Of a stretch of 11,492 bases of DNA, positions 1 through 7,300 are shown in pieces. The notes below the pieces were generated by a model, which saw only the letters and a program-made list of their open reading frames with translations, searched no databases and was not told the origin of the DNA. How positions within the stretch are numbered: position 1 is the first letter of the stretch; each line of letters opens with the position of its first letter. The position numbers and the translations under genes were made by a program. Origin of the DNA: JBEKJU01 sp050011095 (lineage in GTDB: Bacteria > Desulfobacterota > Syntrophorhabdia > Syntrophorhabdales > WCHB1-27); contig JBEKJU010000095.1 of assembly GCA_050011095.1 (NCBI GenBank), forward strand, positions 1 to 11,492, written 5' to 3'.

Positions 1-73
1 CGGAGAAGGGACACCCGGCGGTGACCATGGAGCCGATTATGTAAAGCACGGGTATGACCGCCAGGTAGCGCAT
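1..73 (-). CDS. Possible start of a divergent membrane or lipoprotein gene (partial)
   Basis: A minus-strand frame opens with ATG at 73-71 and stays open to the window edge (24 codons). It begins MRYLAVIPVLYII, a short basic start followed by a hydrophobic stretch, and reaches a cysteine after TAG, which resembles a lipoprotein signal peptide or a first membrane helix. Third-position G/C is high, like the real genes here. Against it: I see no purine-rich ribosome binding site before the ATG, the start overlaps the 5' arm of the riboswitch by 14 bases, and the riboswitch promoter would have to lie inside it. A plus-strand frame open from position 3 to TAA at 42-44 (ending MEPIM) is an equally short alternative, the tail of an upstream gene. 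The product cannot be identified. Confidence 0.25.
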   Translation of the reverse strand, partial: MRYLAVIPVLYIIGSMVTAGCPFS

Positions 74-220
74 TGGGCGCTTGAAAAGGGAAGATGGTGC
101 GATTCCATCACGGGCCCGCCGCTGTGAGGGGGGACGAGGGGCGCAAAAGACCCACTGGACGAAACGTCCGGGAAGGGGCGCCCCGGAGGATGAACCCCGA
201 AGTCAGAAGACCTGCCTGGC
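60..220 (+). promoter_or_regulatory. Cobalamin (B12) riboswitch aptamer
   Basis: All landmarks of the cobalamin riboswitch family appear in order. P1 is closed by GCCAGG at 60-65 pairing with CCTGGC at 215-220. GGGAA lies at 88-92. A perfect hairpin GATGG/CCATC (93-97 with 105-109) carries the conserved loop TGCGATT. The core CCCGCCGCTGTGA is at 115-127, CCACTGG at 152-158, GGGAAGG at 170-176, and the B12 box AGTCAGAAGACCTGCCTG at 201-218. It lies 60 bases upstream of acsC on the same strand, so it should control the operon leader. The family binds adenosyl- or methylcobalamin-type ligands and usually represses; here the first regulated gene encodes a corrinoid-binding protein. The subclass and the direction of switching cannot be read from the sequence. 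Confidence 0.92.
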
Positions 221-235
221 CGTATTTATCGATCC

Positions 236-252
236 CTCCCCGAGGTCGGGAG
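236..252 (+). promoter_or_regulatory. Leader hairpin, candidate riboswitch expression platform
   Basis: Between the aptamer and the acsC ribosome binding site, CTCCC (236-240) pairs with GGGAG (248-252) around a 7-base loop. No T-run follows, so it does not look like a classical intrinsic terminator. The ribosome binding site AAGGAG (269-274) lies outside the stem, so any control of translation would need an alternative fold. The role is inferred from position only. Confidence 0.35.
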
Positions 253-280
253 CGGAAGCTTAATTGATAAGGAGACGATT

Positions 281-1615
281 ATGGGACTCACGGGTATCCA
301 GATATTCAAGCTTCTTCCCAAGACCAACTGCGGGGAGTGCGGTTTTCCCACCTGCCTCGCCTTCGCCATGGGCCTCGCCGCGGGCAAGGCGGAGTTGGAG
401 AAGTGCCCGACCCTCTCGGATGAGGCAAAGGCGCAGCTCTCCGAGGCGAGCGCCCCGCCTATCAGGCAGCTCACCCTGGGGACGGGCGATTATGCCGTGA
501 AGATAGGCGGCGAGACGGTCATGTTCCGCCACGAGAAGACCTTCTTCAATAAGCCGGGCCTCGCCCTGCTTGTAACGGACGCCATGGACGACGGCGAAAT
601 CACCCGCCGCCTCGCGACCCTCGCGGAGCTTCAGTACGAGCGCGTGGGCCTCACACTCAGGCCGGAGATGGTGGCGGTCAAGGATGGGGCCAACAAGGCC
701 CGCTTCCTCGACATCGTGAAGAAGGTGACGGAAAGCCCTTACGGGTGCATTCTCATCTCATCGGACGCGGCGGCCATGAAAGAGGCGCTGGAAGTCGCGA
801 AGGCAAAAAAACCCCTCATCTATGCCGCGACGAAAGATAACGCGGATGCCATGGCGGCGCTCGCGAAGGAATACGGCTGCCCGCTCGCGGTCAAGGGCGA
901 GGGGCTGGAGGCGACGGCCGCCCTCGCGGAGAAGCTCACCGGGCTGGGCATCAAGGACCTCGTCCTTGATGCGGGCTCGCGCACGGTGAAGGAGGCCTTT
1001 TCCGACCAGATCATCATGAGGAGGGCGGCCCTTCAGGCGCGTTTCAAGCCGCTCGGCTTCCCGACCATCACGTTTCCCTCCGAGATGACGGACGACGTCA
1101 TGAAGGAGACGCTCATCGCCTCCCTCTTCATCGCCAAGTACGCAGGGATCATCGTCCTTTCCGACTTCCGTGGGGAGAACGTCTTTCCGCTGCTCCTCGA
1201 AAGGCTCAACATCTACACGGACCCCCAGCGGCCCATGACGACCGAGCAGGGCATCTACCCCATCAACAATCCGGATGCCTCATCACCCATCCTCGTGACG
1301 TGCAATTTTTCCCTTACCTACTTTATCGTCACGGGCGAGATCGAGAACTCCCGTGTACCCACCTGGCTCTGCGTCATGGACACGGAGGGGCTCTCGGTCA
1401 TGACCGCCTGGGCAGCGGGCAAGTTTGTCGCCGACACGGTGGGCCCCTTCATCAAAAAAAGCGGCATCGCGGAGAAGGTCAACCATAAGAAGCTCATCAT
1501 CCCTGGTTATGCCGCGGGCATCCTGGGCGATCTGGAGGAGGAACTGCCCGGCTGGGAGATCACGGTCGGTCCCCGCGAGGCCGCCCACATACCGGCCTTT
1601 TTGAAGGCGAGATAA
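281..1615 (+). CDS. acsC: Corrinoid iron-sulfur protein large (gamma) subunit, AcsC
   Basis: Large subunit of the corrinoid iron-sulfur protein, which carries the methyl group on a cobamide from methyl-THF to acetyl-CoA synthase in the cytoplasm. The protein is 444 residues, about the usual family length. Near the N-terminus it has the family's [4Fe-4S] motif: Cys17, Cys20, Cys25 and Cys42, in the context TNCGECGFPTC. The middle is a TIM-barrel-type region and the C-terminal part, with the VTCNFSLTYF and IPGYAAGILG segments, matches the cobamide-binding end of AcsC/CdhE. The start is well set by AAGGAG at 269-274, six bases before ATG. It is the first gene behind the cobalamin riboswitch and is followed by acsE after nine bases. 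Its normal partner acsD (small subunit) is not next to it, and none of acsA, acsB or acsD is in the window. Confidence 0.95.
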   Translation: MGLTGIQIFKLLPKTNCGECGFPTCLAFAMGLAAGKAELEKCPTLSDEAKAQLSEASAPPIRQLTLGTGDYAVKIGGETVMFRHEKTFFNKPGLALLVTDAMDDGEITRRLATLAELQYERVGLTLRPEMVAVKDGANKARFLDIVKKVTESPYGCILISSDAAAMKEALEVAKAKKPLIYAATKDNADAMAALAKEYGCPLAVKGEGLEATAALAEKLTGLGIKDLVLDAGSRTVKEAFSDQIIMRRAALQARFKPLGFPTITFPSEMTDDVMKETLIASLFIAKYAGIIVLSDFRGENVFPLLLERLNIYTDPQRPMTTEQGIYPINNPDASSPILVTCNFSLTYFIVTGEIENSRVPTWLCVMDTEGLSVMTAWAAGKFVADTVGPFIKKSGIAEKVNHKKLIIPGYAAGILGDLEEELPGWEITVGPREAAHIPAFLKAR

Positions 1616-1624
1616 GGAGGGAAC

Positions 1625-2503
1625 ATGCTCATCATAGGGGAAAACCTGAATGTCATATCGAAGAAGATCGGCCAGGCCTTCAAGGACAGGGACCCTAAGC
1701 CCATCCGCGAGATGGCCGAGGCGGAGACCAGGGCAGGCGTCGACGTGATCGACCTCAACCTCGGACCGGCGCGCAAGGCGGGCGCGGAGCTTCTGGAGTG
1801 GGTGGTCAAGACGGTGCAGGAGGTGACAGACCTGACGCTCAGCCTCGACACGACGAACATCGAGGCCATGGAGGCGGGCCTCGCGGCCTGCAAGAACAAG
1901 GCCCTCATCAACTCGATCTCCGCGAGACCGGAGAGGATGAGCGCCCTCATGCCCCTGGCGAAGAAGTATAACGCGGGCTTCATCGCGTTGACCCTCGGCG
2001 TCGAGGGCATACCGCGGGATGCGAACGAGCGGGGCATGCTGGCCGCCGAGCATTTGGCCAAGGCCGCCGAATACGGCATACCCGAGGAAGATATGTGGAT
2101 CGACCCCATCGTCCTGCCGACGAACACGCAGCAGATCCAGGTCCAGGGCTGCACGGAGTTCATGATGATGCTGGGCGACATCGCCCCGGGCTGTAAATCG
2201 ACCTGCGGCCTCTCGAACATCTCGAACGGCGCGCCCGAGAACCTCCGCCCCATCCTGAACCAGACGTACCTTATCTTCCTGAAGCGCTACGGCATGTACT
2301 CGGCCATCGCGGACGCCTTCGACGAGGAACTGAAGGCGATCGCGAAGGACAAGAGGCCCGACCTGGAAGCCCTCGTCCACAGGGTGATGGACGGCGAGGC
2401 AATCCCGCTTTCGGGCCTCTCCAAGGAGGAGGCGGACTACGTCAAGACGGCGCGGGTCCTCATCGGCCAGACGCTTTATTCCGACTCGTGGCTCGAACTG
2501 TAA
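1625..2503 (+). CDS. acsE: Methyltetrahydrofolate:CFeSP methyltransferase, AcsE
   Basis: Transfers the methyl group of 5-methyl-THF to the Co(I) cobamide of the corrinoid iron-sulfur protein. The protein is a pterin-binding TIM barrel of the dihydropteroate-synthase/MtrH-like superfamily. From memory of the Moorella enzyme, its folate-site residues Asp75, Asn96, Asp160 and Asn199 fall at the same numbers here, in LSLDTTN, INSIS, WIDPIVLP and GLSNIS. At 292 residues it is about 30 longer than the Moorella protein; the extra part lies near residues 239-272, before the conserved ending TARVLIGQTLYSDSW. The ribosome binding site AAGGAGGG (1614-1621) overlaps the acsC stop codon, so the two genes are probably translationally coupled. 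CFeSP is its protein partner, which fits the neighbour upstream. Confidence 0.93.
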   Translation: MLIIGENLNVISKKIGQAFKDRDPKPIREMAEAETRAGVDVIDLNLGPARKAGAELLEWVVKTVQEVTDLTLSLDTTNIEAMEAGLAACKNKALINSISARPERMSALMPLAKKYNAGFIALTLGVEGIPRDANERGMLAAEHLAKAAEYGIPEEDMWIDPIVLPTNTQQIQVQGCTEFMMMLGDIAPGCKSTCGLSNISNGAPENLRPILNQTYLIFLKRYGMYSAIADAFDEELKAIAKDKRPDLEALVHRVMDGEAIPLSGLSKEEADYVKTARVLIGQTLYSDSWLEL

Positions 2504-2517
2504 AGCAAGGGGTTTCC

Positions 2518-3045
2518 ATGGACGACATGACATTCTTAAGGGAGATGGAGCAGGAGAGCAACGAGCAGATATCCGCCTGTTACCAATGCTACCGCTGCAC
2601 GAACGGCTGCCCGGCCCTGCCCGAGATGGACATCCTCCCCCACCGGGTGATCCGGCTCATCATGCTCGGCGAGAGGGAGAGGGTCCTCGCGTCCAAAACG
2701 ATCTGGTCCTGCCTCCAGTGCTACGCGTGCAGCGTCCGCTGCCCGAACGACATCCACATAGGCCACGTCTTCGATACGGCGAGAAAGATCGCCATCCGGG
2801 ACAAGTTGGCCGTCTCCGACGTCTGGACCTTCGACAGGCTCTTCCTCGACAGCGTCCGGGCGCACGGCAGGCTCTACGAGCTGGAGACGGTCATGCGCTA
2901 CAAGCTGAAAAAGAAGGACCTCTTCTCCGACACGAAGATGGGCCTCGACATGATGAAGAAGGGCAGGATGGGTCTCTTCCCCCACAACATAAAAGACAGG
3001 GCGGGCCTGAAAAACGCGTTGGCCCGTATGGCCAAAAACGTATGA
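2518..3045 (+). CDS. hdrC: HdrC-like iron-sulfur electron-transfer subunit
   Basis: Small cytoplasmic ferredoxin-like subunit that relays electrons between HdrA and HdrB. Two [4Fe-4S] motifs of the form CxxCxxCxxxCP are present: Cys21, 24, 27 and 31, and Cys65, 68, 71 and 75. The rest is a helical tail typical of HdrC (175 residues in all). I chose ATG at 2518 because AAGGGG lies just before it at good spacing; a longer frame from GTG at 2488 would overlap the end of acsE and adds ten unconserved residues. It follows acsE by 14 bases. Hdr here stands for the heterodisulfide-reductase-like fold; with metF and metV in the same operon the likely job is in the methylene-THF reductase complex, not CoM-S-S-CoB reduction. 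The frame after its TGA stop stays open into hdrB. Confidence 0.9.
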   Translation: MDDMTFLREMEQESNEQISACYQCYRCTNGCPALPEMDILPHRVIRLIMLGERERVLASKTIWSCLQCYACSVRCPNDIHIGHVFDTARKIAIRDKLAVSDVWTFDRLFLDSVRAHGRLYELETVMRYKLKKKDLFSDTKMGLDMMKKGRMGLFPHNIKDRAGLKNALARMAKNV

Positions 3046-3150
3046 GTCTGTGCTGAAATATCCGACCCGCCCGGCCGGGGAGGAGAGAGCCGGCTGGTGC
3101 GCGCGGCCGCCGGTCCGGAAGGCGGTTTCGCAAAACACGAGGTGTGTACC
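3046..3150 (+). other. GC-rich spacer between hdrC and hdrB
   Basis: This 105-base gap stands out in a tightly packed operon. It contains the palindrome CCCGGCCGGG (3070-3079) and repeated GCCGG/CCGGC blocks that could fold. The hdrC reading frame has no stop between its TGA (3043-3045) and the hdrB ATG, and both genes share that frame. Third-position G/C in this stretch is clearly lower than in the flanking genes, so I read it as non-coding. The hdrB ribosome binding site (GAGGTG, 3139-3144) lies at its end. Confidence 0.5.
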
Positions 3151-4008
3151 ATGGTGACGCTTACGTACTATCCCGGTTGCTCCCTAAAGACGGGGAGCAA
3201 ATTCTACGAGACCTCGATCCGCGCGGTCTTCTCCACCTACGGCATCGAGATCAGGGAGCTTCCCGACTGGTCGTGCTGCGGCGCGTCGGCCGCCCACACG
3301 GTGGACGAGTCGATCGCCCACGTGCTCGTTGCGCGGAACCTCGCCCTCGCGGAGCGGGAGGAGCTTGACTTCTTCGCCCCCTGCTCCGCCTGCTACAGCC
3401 GCTCGAAGATCACGAACGACACGATCCGGTCGGATGCCGCCCTGCAGGACGAGGTGAATAGCGCCATCAGCCCGCTTGCGTGTACGGGTTCCGTCGAGGT
3501 AAAGAATATCATCGAGGTCCTCGACGACCACGTGGGCGTCTCCGTCATCGCTAAAAGTAAGCGCTACGACCTCTCGGGCTTGAGGGTCGTGCCCTATTAC
3601 GGCTGCGTCCTGACGCGCCTCATGCGGGTAAAACCTTTCGACGACAGGGAGGACCCCCGAAGCATGGACGGTCTCATCGAGGCGTGCGGCGCGACCGTCC
3701 TCGGGTGGCCCTTCAAGATGGAGTGCTGCGGGGCCGCGAAGACGCTCACGAACAAGGAGATGACGGTACGTCTGTCCGAGCGGCTCATGGGGTGGGCGGT
3801 CAGGGCGGGGGCGGACGCCATCGTCACGCCGTGCCCGCTCTGCCAGATGAACCTCGATTTGCTGCCCAGCCTCGGGAGCAGCGTCCCGGTGATCCCCACG
3901 CTCTTTCTGTCGGAGGTCTTCGAGCTTGCCCTCTACGGCAGGTTGGCGGGCATGGGCGCCCATTTCATCTCCGCCGACGACGCGGTGCGGAAGATCAAGG
4001 AGGCATGA
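3151..4008 (+). CDS. hdrB: HdrB-like subunit with two CCG domains
   Basis: Subunit of the Hdr-type complex that in the family binds two unusual [4Fe-4S] clusters through paired CCG domains. The protein is 285 residues, a normal HdrB length, and starts with the family signature YYPGCSLK (Cys10). The first CCG domain shows Cys42-Cys43-Gly and Cys78-x2-Cys81; the second shows Cys152, Cys192-Cys193-Gly and Cys228-x2-Cys231. ATG at 3151 is preferred because it puts YYPGC at the expected distance from the start and has GAGGTG seven bases upstream; the frame extends to an earlier GTG (3097) but that part looks non-coding. In methanogens HdrB reduces the heterodisulfide. In bacterial MetFV-Hdr sets its electron acceptor is less certain. 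The next gene begins four bases after its stop. Confidence 0.92.
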   Translation: MVTLTYYPGCSLKTGSKFYETSIRAVFSTYGIEIRELPDWSCCGASAAHTVDESIAHVLVARNLALAEREELDFFAPCSACYSRSKITNDTIRSDAALQDEVNSAISPLACTGSVEVKNIIEVLDDHVGVSVIAKSKRYDLSGLRVVPYYGCVLTRLMRVKPFDDREDPRSMDGLIEACGATVLGWPFKMECCGAAKTLTNKEMTVRLSERLMGWAVRAGADAIVTPCPLCQMNLDLLPSLGSSVPVIPTLFLSEVFELALYGRLAGMGAHFISADDAVRKIKEA

Positions 4009-4012
4009 GGCC

Positions 4013-4363
4013 ATGAACACGCAAGAGGCACTCGACTACATCAAGGCCCAGGACCCGGACGGGGGCGAGCGTCTGAAGCGCCTCCTCGACAGGAGGTCGC
4101 TCCTTCTCGACAGGAACGTCTACGGCGAGCGCTTTACGGAGCGCCAGTTCGGGCTCGTCTTCGATCCGCTCGTCCGCGCTGCCTATGAGAGGGCGCAGAT
4201 CCTCGAACTGCTCACGCAGAAGGAGGAGACGGTACCCTCGCTCGCAACGCAGCTTTCCCTGGAGAGGGCGCGGGTCTTCGACCACATGAAGGACCTGCTC
4301 AAGAAGAACCTGGTGGAGATTGCAGGGTTCGACGAAAGGCACCCCGTCTTCAAGAAGAGGTGA
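4013..4363 (+). CDS. Small winged-helix-like protein of the hdr operon
   Basis: A 116-residue soluble protein that I cannot assign to a named gene. Residues 1-55 are charged and helical. Residues about 58-113 (from YERAQILELLTQ through HPVFKKR) look like a winged helix-turn-helix: a first helix, a turn with VPSLATQLSLERARVF, a recognition-type helix DHMKDLLKKN and a short wing. There are no cysteines, so it carries no iron-sulfur cluster of its own. AAGGAGG (3997-4003) precedes ATG at 4013, inside the end of hdrB, and the stop lies 14 bases before the hdrA start, so it is co-translated with the Hdr subunits. It could be a local DNA-binding regulator, or a wHTH fold used as a protein-protein adaptor inside the Hdr complex. 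The sequence does not decide between them. Confidence 0.8.
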   Translation: MNTQEALDYIKAQDPDGGERLKRLLDRRSLLLDRNVYGERFTERQFGLVFDPLVRAAYERAQILELLTQKEETVPSLATQLSLERARVFDHMKDLLKKNLVEIAGFDERHPVFKKR

Positions 4364-4377
4364 TAAGGATAAGAATT

Positions 4378-7300
4378 ATGGATAAGGTCGGAAAAGTACT
4401 GGTCATCGGAGGCGGCATCGGCGGGATGGAGGCGTCCCTCAATCTCGTGGAGGCCGGGTTCAAGGTCTACCTCGTCGACGAGAAGCCTAATATCGGCGGC
4501 AAGATGGCGCAGCTCGACAAGACGTTCCCCACGAACGACTGCTCCATGTGCATCATGGCGCCGAAGCTCGTCGAGGTGGGACGGAACCCGAACGTCGAGC
4601 TTCTCATGAGTAGCGAGGTCGTCGACATCTCCGGCGAGCCGGGCAGGTTCACGGCCACCATCAAGAGGCGGCCGCGCAGGGTCGTGAAGGAGAAGTGCAC
4701 GTCCTGCGGGCTCTGCGCCCCTTACTGTCCGCTGGAGGTGCCGTCCGATTACAACGAAGGATTTTCGGAGAGGAGCGGCGCCTACATCAACTTCCCCCAG
4801 GCCATCCCCTCGACGTACTCAATCGACCGGGAGATTCCGCCCTGCGTCAGCCGGTGCCCCATAAACCTGAACGCCCGCGACTACGTGGGCCTCGTCGCGG
4901 AGGGAAAATTCCTGGAGGCCCTGGACGTGATAAGGGAGAAACTCCCCTTTCCAGCCACCATCGGCCGCATCTGCAACCATCCGTGCGAGGATGCGTGTCT
5001 CCGGGGGGAGAAGGTCGACCAGCCGCTGGCCATATGCGCCCTGAAGCGGTTCGTAGCCGACTACGAGACGGGTCGCCGCGAACCGCCTGCCCCCGAGATC
5101 GGCCAGGAGACGGGCAAGAAGGTGGCGATTGTCGGCGGCGGGCCCTCGGGCATGGCGTGCGCCATCGAGTGCCGGAAGGCTGGCTACGGCGTCACGATCT
5201 TCGAGGCCCGGGAGAAGCTGGGCGGCATGCTCTACTGGGGCATCCCGGCCTACCGCCTGCCGAAGGACGTCCTCGACCGCGAGACCTCCCTCGTCGAGCG
5301 CATGGGGATCAGTGTCCGCTACAACACGCGCGTTGGCAAGGACATCTCGCTTGCGGACATCAGGAAGACGTACGATGCGGTCTATATCGGCTGTGGCGCC
5401 CAGGGGGGCAGGGGCATCGGCCTTTCCAACGAGGACGCCCCCGGTGTCATGACGGGCGTTGAATTCCTGCGCCTCTCGAACAAGGCGGAGCCCCTCGACG
5501 TCCATGGGCGGGTCATCGTCGTGGGCGGCGGCAATGTGGCGGTCGACGTGGCCCTCACCGCCCGGCGTCTCGGCAAGGCGGAGGTCCACATGGTCTGCCT
5601 GGAGAAGAGGGACGAGATGCCCGCGAGCGCGTGGGAGATCGAGCAGTCCATCGAGGAGGGGATAAAGGTCCATACCTCCTGGGGCCCGAGCGAGATAAGG
5701 GTGGAGAACGGACGGCTTGCGGCCATCGAGTTCAAGCGGTGCATCGCCGTCTTCGACGAGATGGGGCGGTTCAACCCCACCTATAACGACGGCGTGAGAA
5801 AGGCGTGGGATGCCGACATGGTCATCCTCGCCATCGGCCAGTCCCCGGAAACGGAATTTATGAAGGAGCTGTCCGGCGTGGAGGTCCTCCGGGGGGGATG
5901 GGCCAAGGCGGACGCCGTATCGCTTGCCACGGGCGCACCCGGCGTCTTCGCGGGAGGGGACATCGTGACCGGTCCGAAAATGGCCATCGATGCCCTTAGC
6001 CAGGGACAGGAGGCGGCCGAGTCGATCAGGCGCTTCCTCGAAGGGCGCGACCTCGTGGAAGGGCGCTGCGCGAAGGAGACGGAGCTTGTGATTGACGTGC
6101 CGAAGGACATCGAGCGGCGTCCCCGCGTCGTGATCCCTTCTCTCGCCATTGAAGAGAGGAAGGGCTTCGAGGAGGTCGAGCAGGTCCTGGACGAGCTGAG
6201 CGCCAGGGCCGAGGCCGAGCGCTGCCTGAGCTGCCGGCGCTGCCTCGGGTGCAAGCTCTGCGAGGAGGCATGCAAGCCCGGCGCCATCGACTACCTCCAG
6301 GGCCCGGAAGAGATGCGGATCGAGGTGGGCAGCGTCGTCCTCGCCACGGGCCTCGACGAGTACGACGCGTCCCAGCGGCCCGAGCTGGGCTATCGGGCCT
6401 ACAGGAACGTGGTGACGAGCACGGAGTTCGAGCGGACCCTCTCCGCCACAGGTCCCACCACGAGCCTGGTGATGCGCCCGTCCGACGGAAAGCTGGCGAA
6501 GAAGGTGGCATGGCTCCAGTGCGTGGGGAGCCGGGACAAAACGAATGAATACTGTTCGTCGGTCTGCTGCATGTACGCGACGAAAGAGGCGATCATCGCG
6601 AAGGAGCACCAGAGCGACATAGAGCCGACCATCTTCTACATGGATGTCCGCGCCTTCGGCAAGGGCTTCGACCAGTACTACGAGCGGGCGAAGCACGAGC
6701 ACGGCGTCCGCTACGTGAAATCGTCCGTATCGAGGATACTCGAAGACCCCGAGACGACCGACCTCGAAGTCGTCTACGTCGACGAGGACGGCCAGGTGCG
6801 CTCGGAGTGGTTCGACATGGTCGTCCTGTCGGTGGGCATTCGGCCCGCGAGGAACCTCCCCGCCCTCGCGAAGGCCCTCGGCATCGGTCTGAACGAATAC
6901 GGGTTCGTGGCGACGTCGCCCCGGAACCCGGTGGTCACCACGAAAGAGGGCATCTATGTGAGCGGCGCGTCGGAGGCGCCGAAGGACATCCCCGAGACGG
7001 TGACGCAGGCCTCGGGCGCCGCCTGTGAGGCCGCATCGATCATCTCGGAGGCGCGGGGCAGGGACTTCGTCGTCAAGCCGCTGCCCGAGGAGCGGGAGGT
7101 GCTGGTCACCGAAGAGCCCCGGATCGGCGTCTTCATCTGCCACTGCGGCGTCAACATCGGCTCCGTCGTGAACGTGCCGGAGGTGAAACAATACGCATCG
7201 AGCCTTCCGAACGTGGTGGTCGCCGACGAGAACCTCTTCACCTGTTCGCAGGACACGCAGGAGAAGATGAAGCACCTCATTAACGAGCACCAGCTCAACA

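Noticed and set aside
1283..2533. 416-residue minus-strand frame opposite acsC and acsE
   Set aside because: It spans two well-supported plus-strand genes and their joint, has no recognisable domain, and reflects the high third-position G/C of the other strand.
3043..3045. hdrC stop TGA as a second selenocysteine codon
   Set aside because: The position does not match any conserved cysteine, the following codons have weak coding character, and HdrC is already of normal length with both cluster motifs complete.
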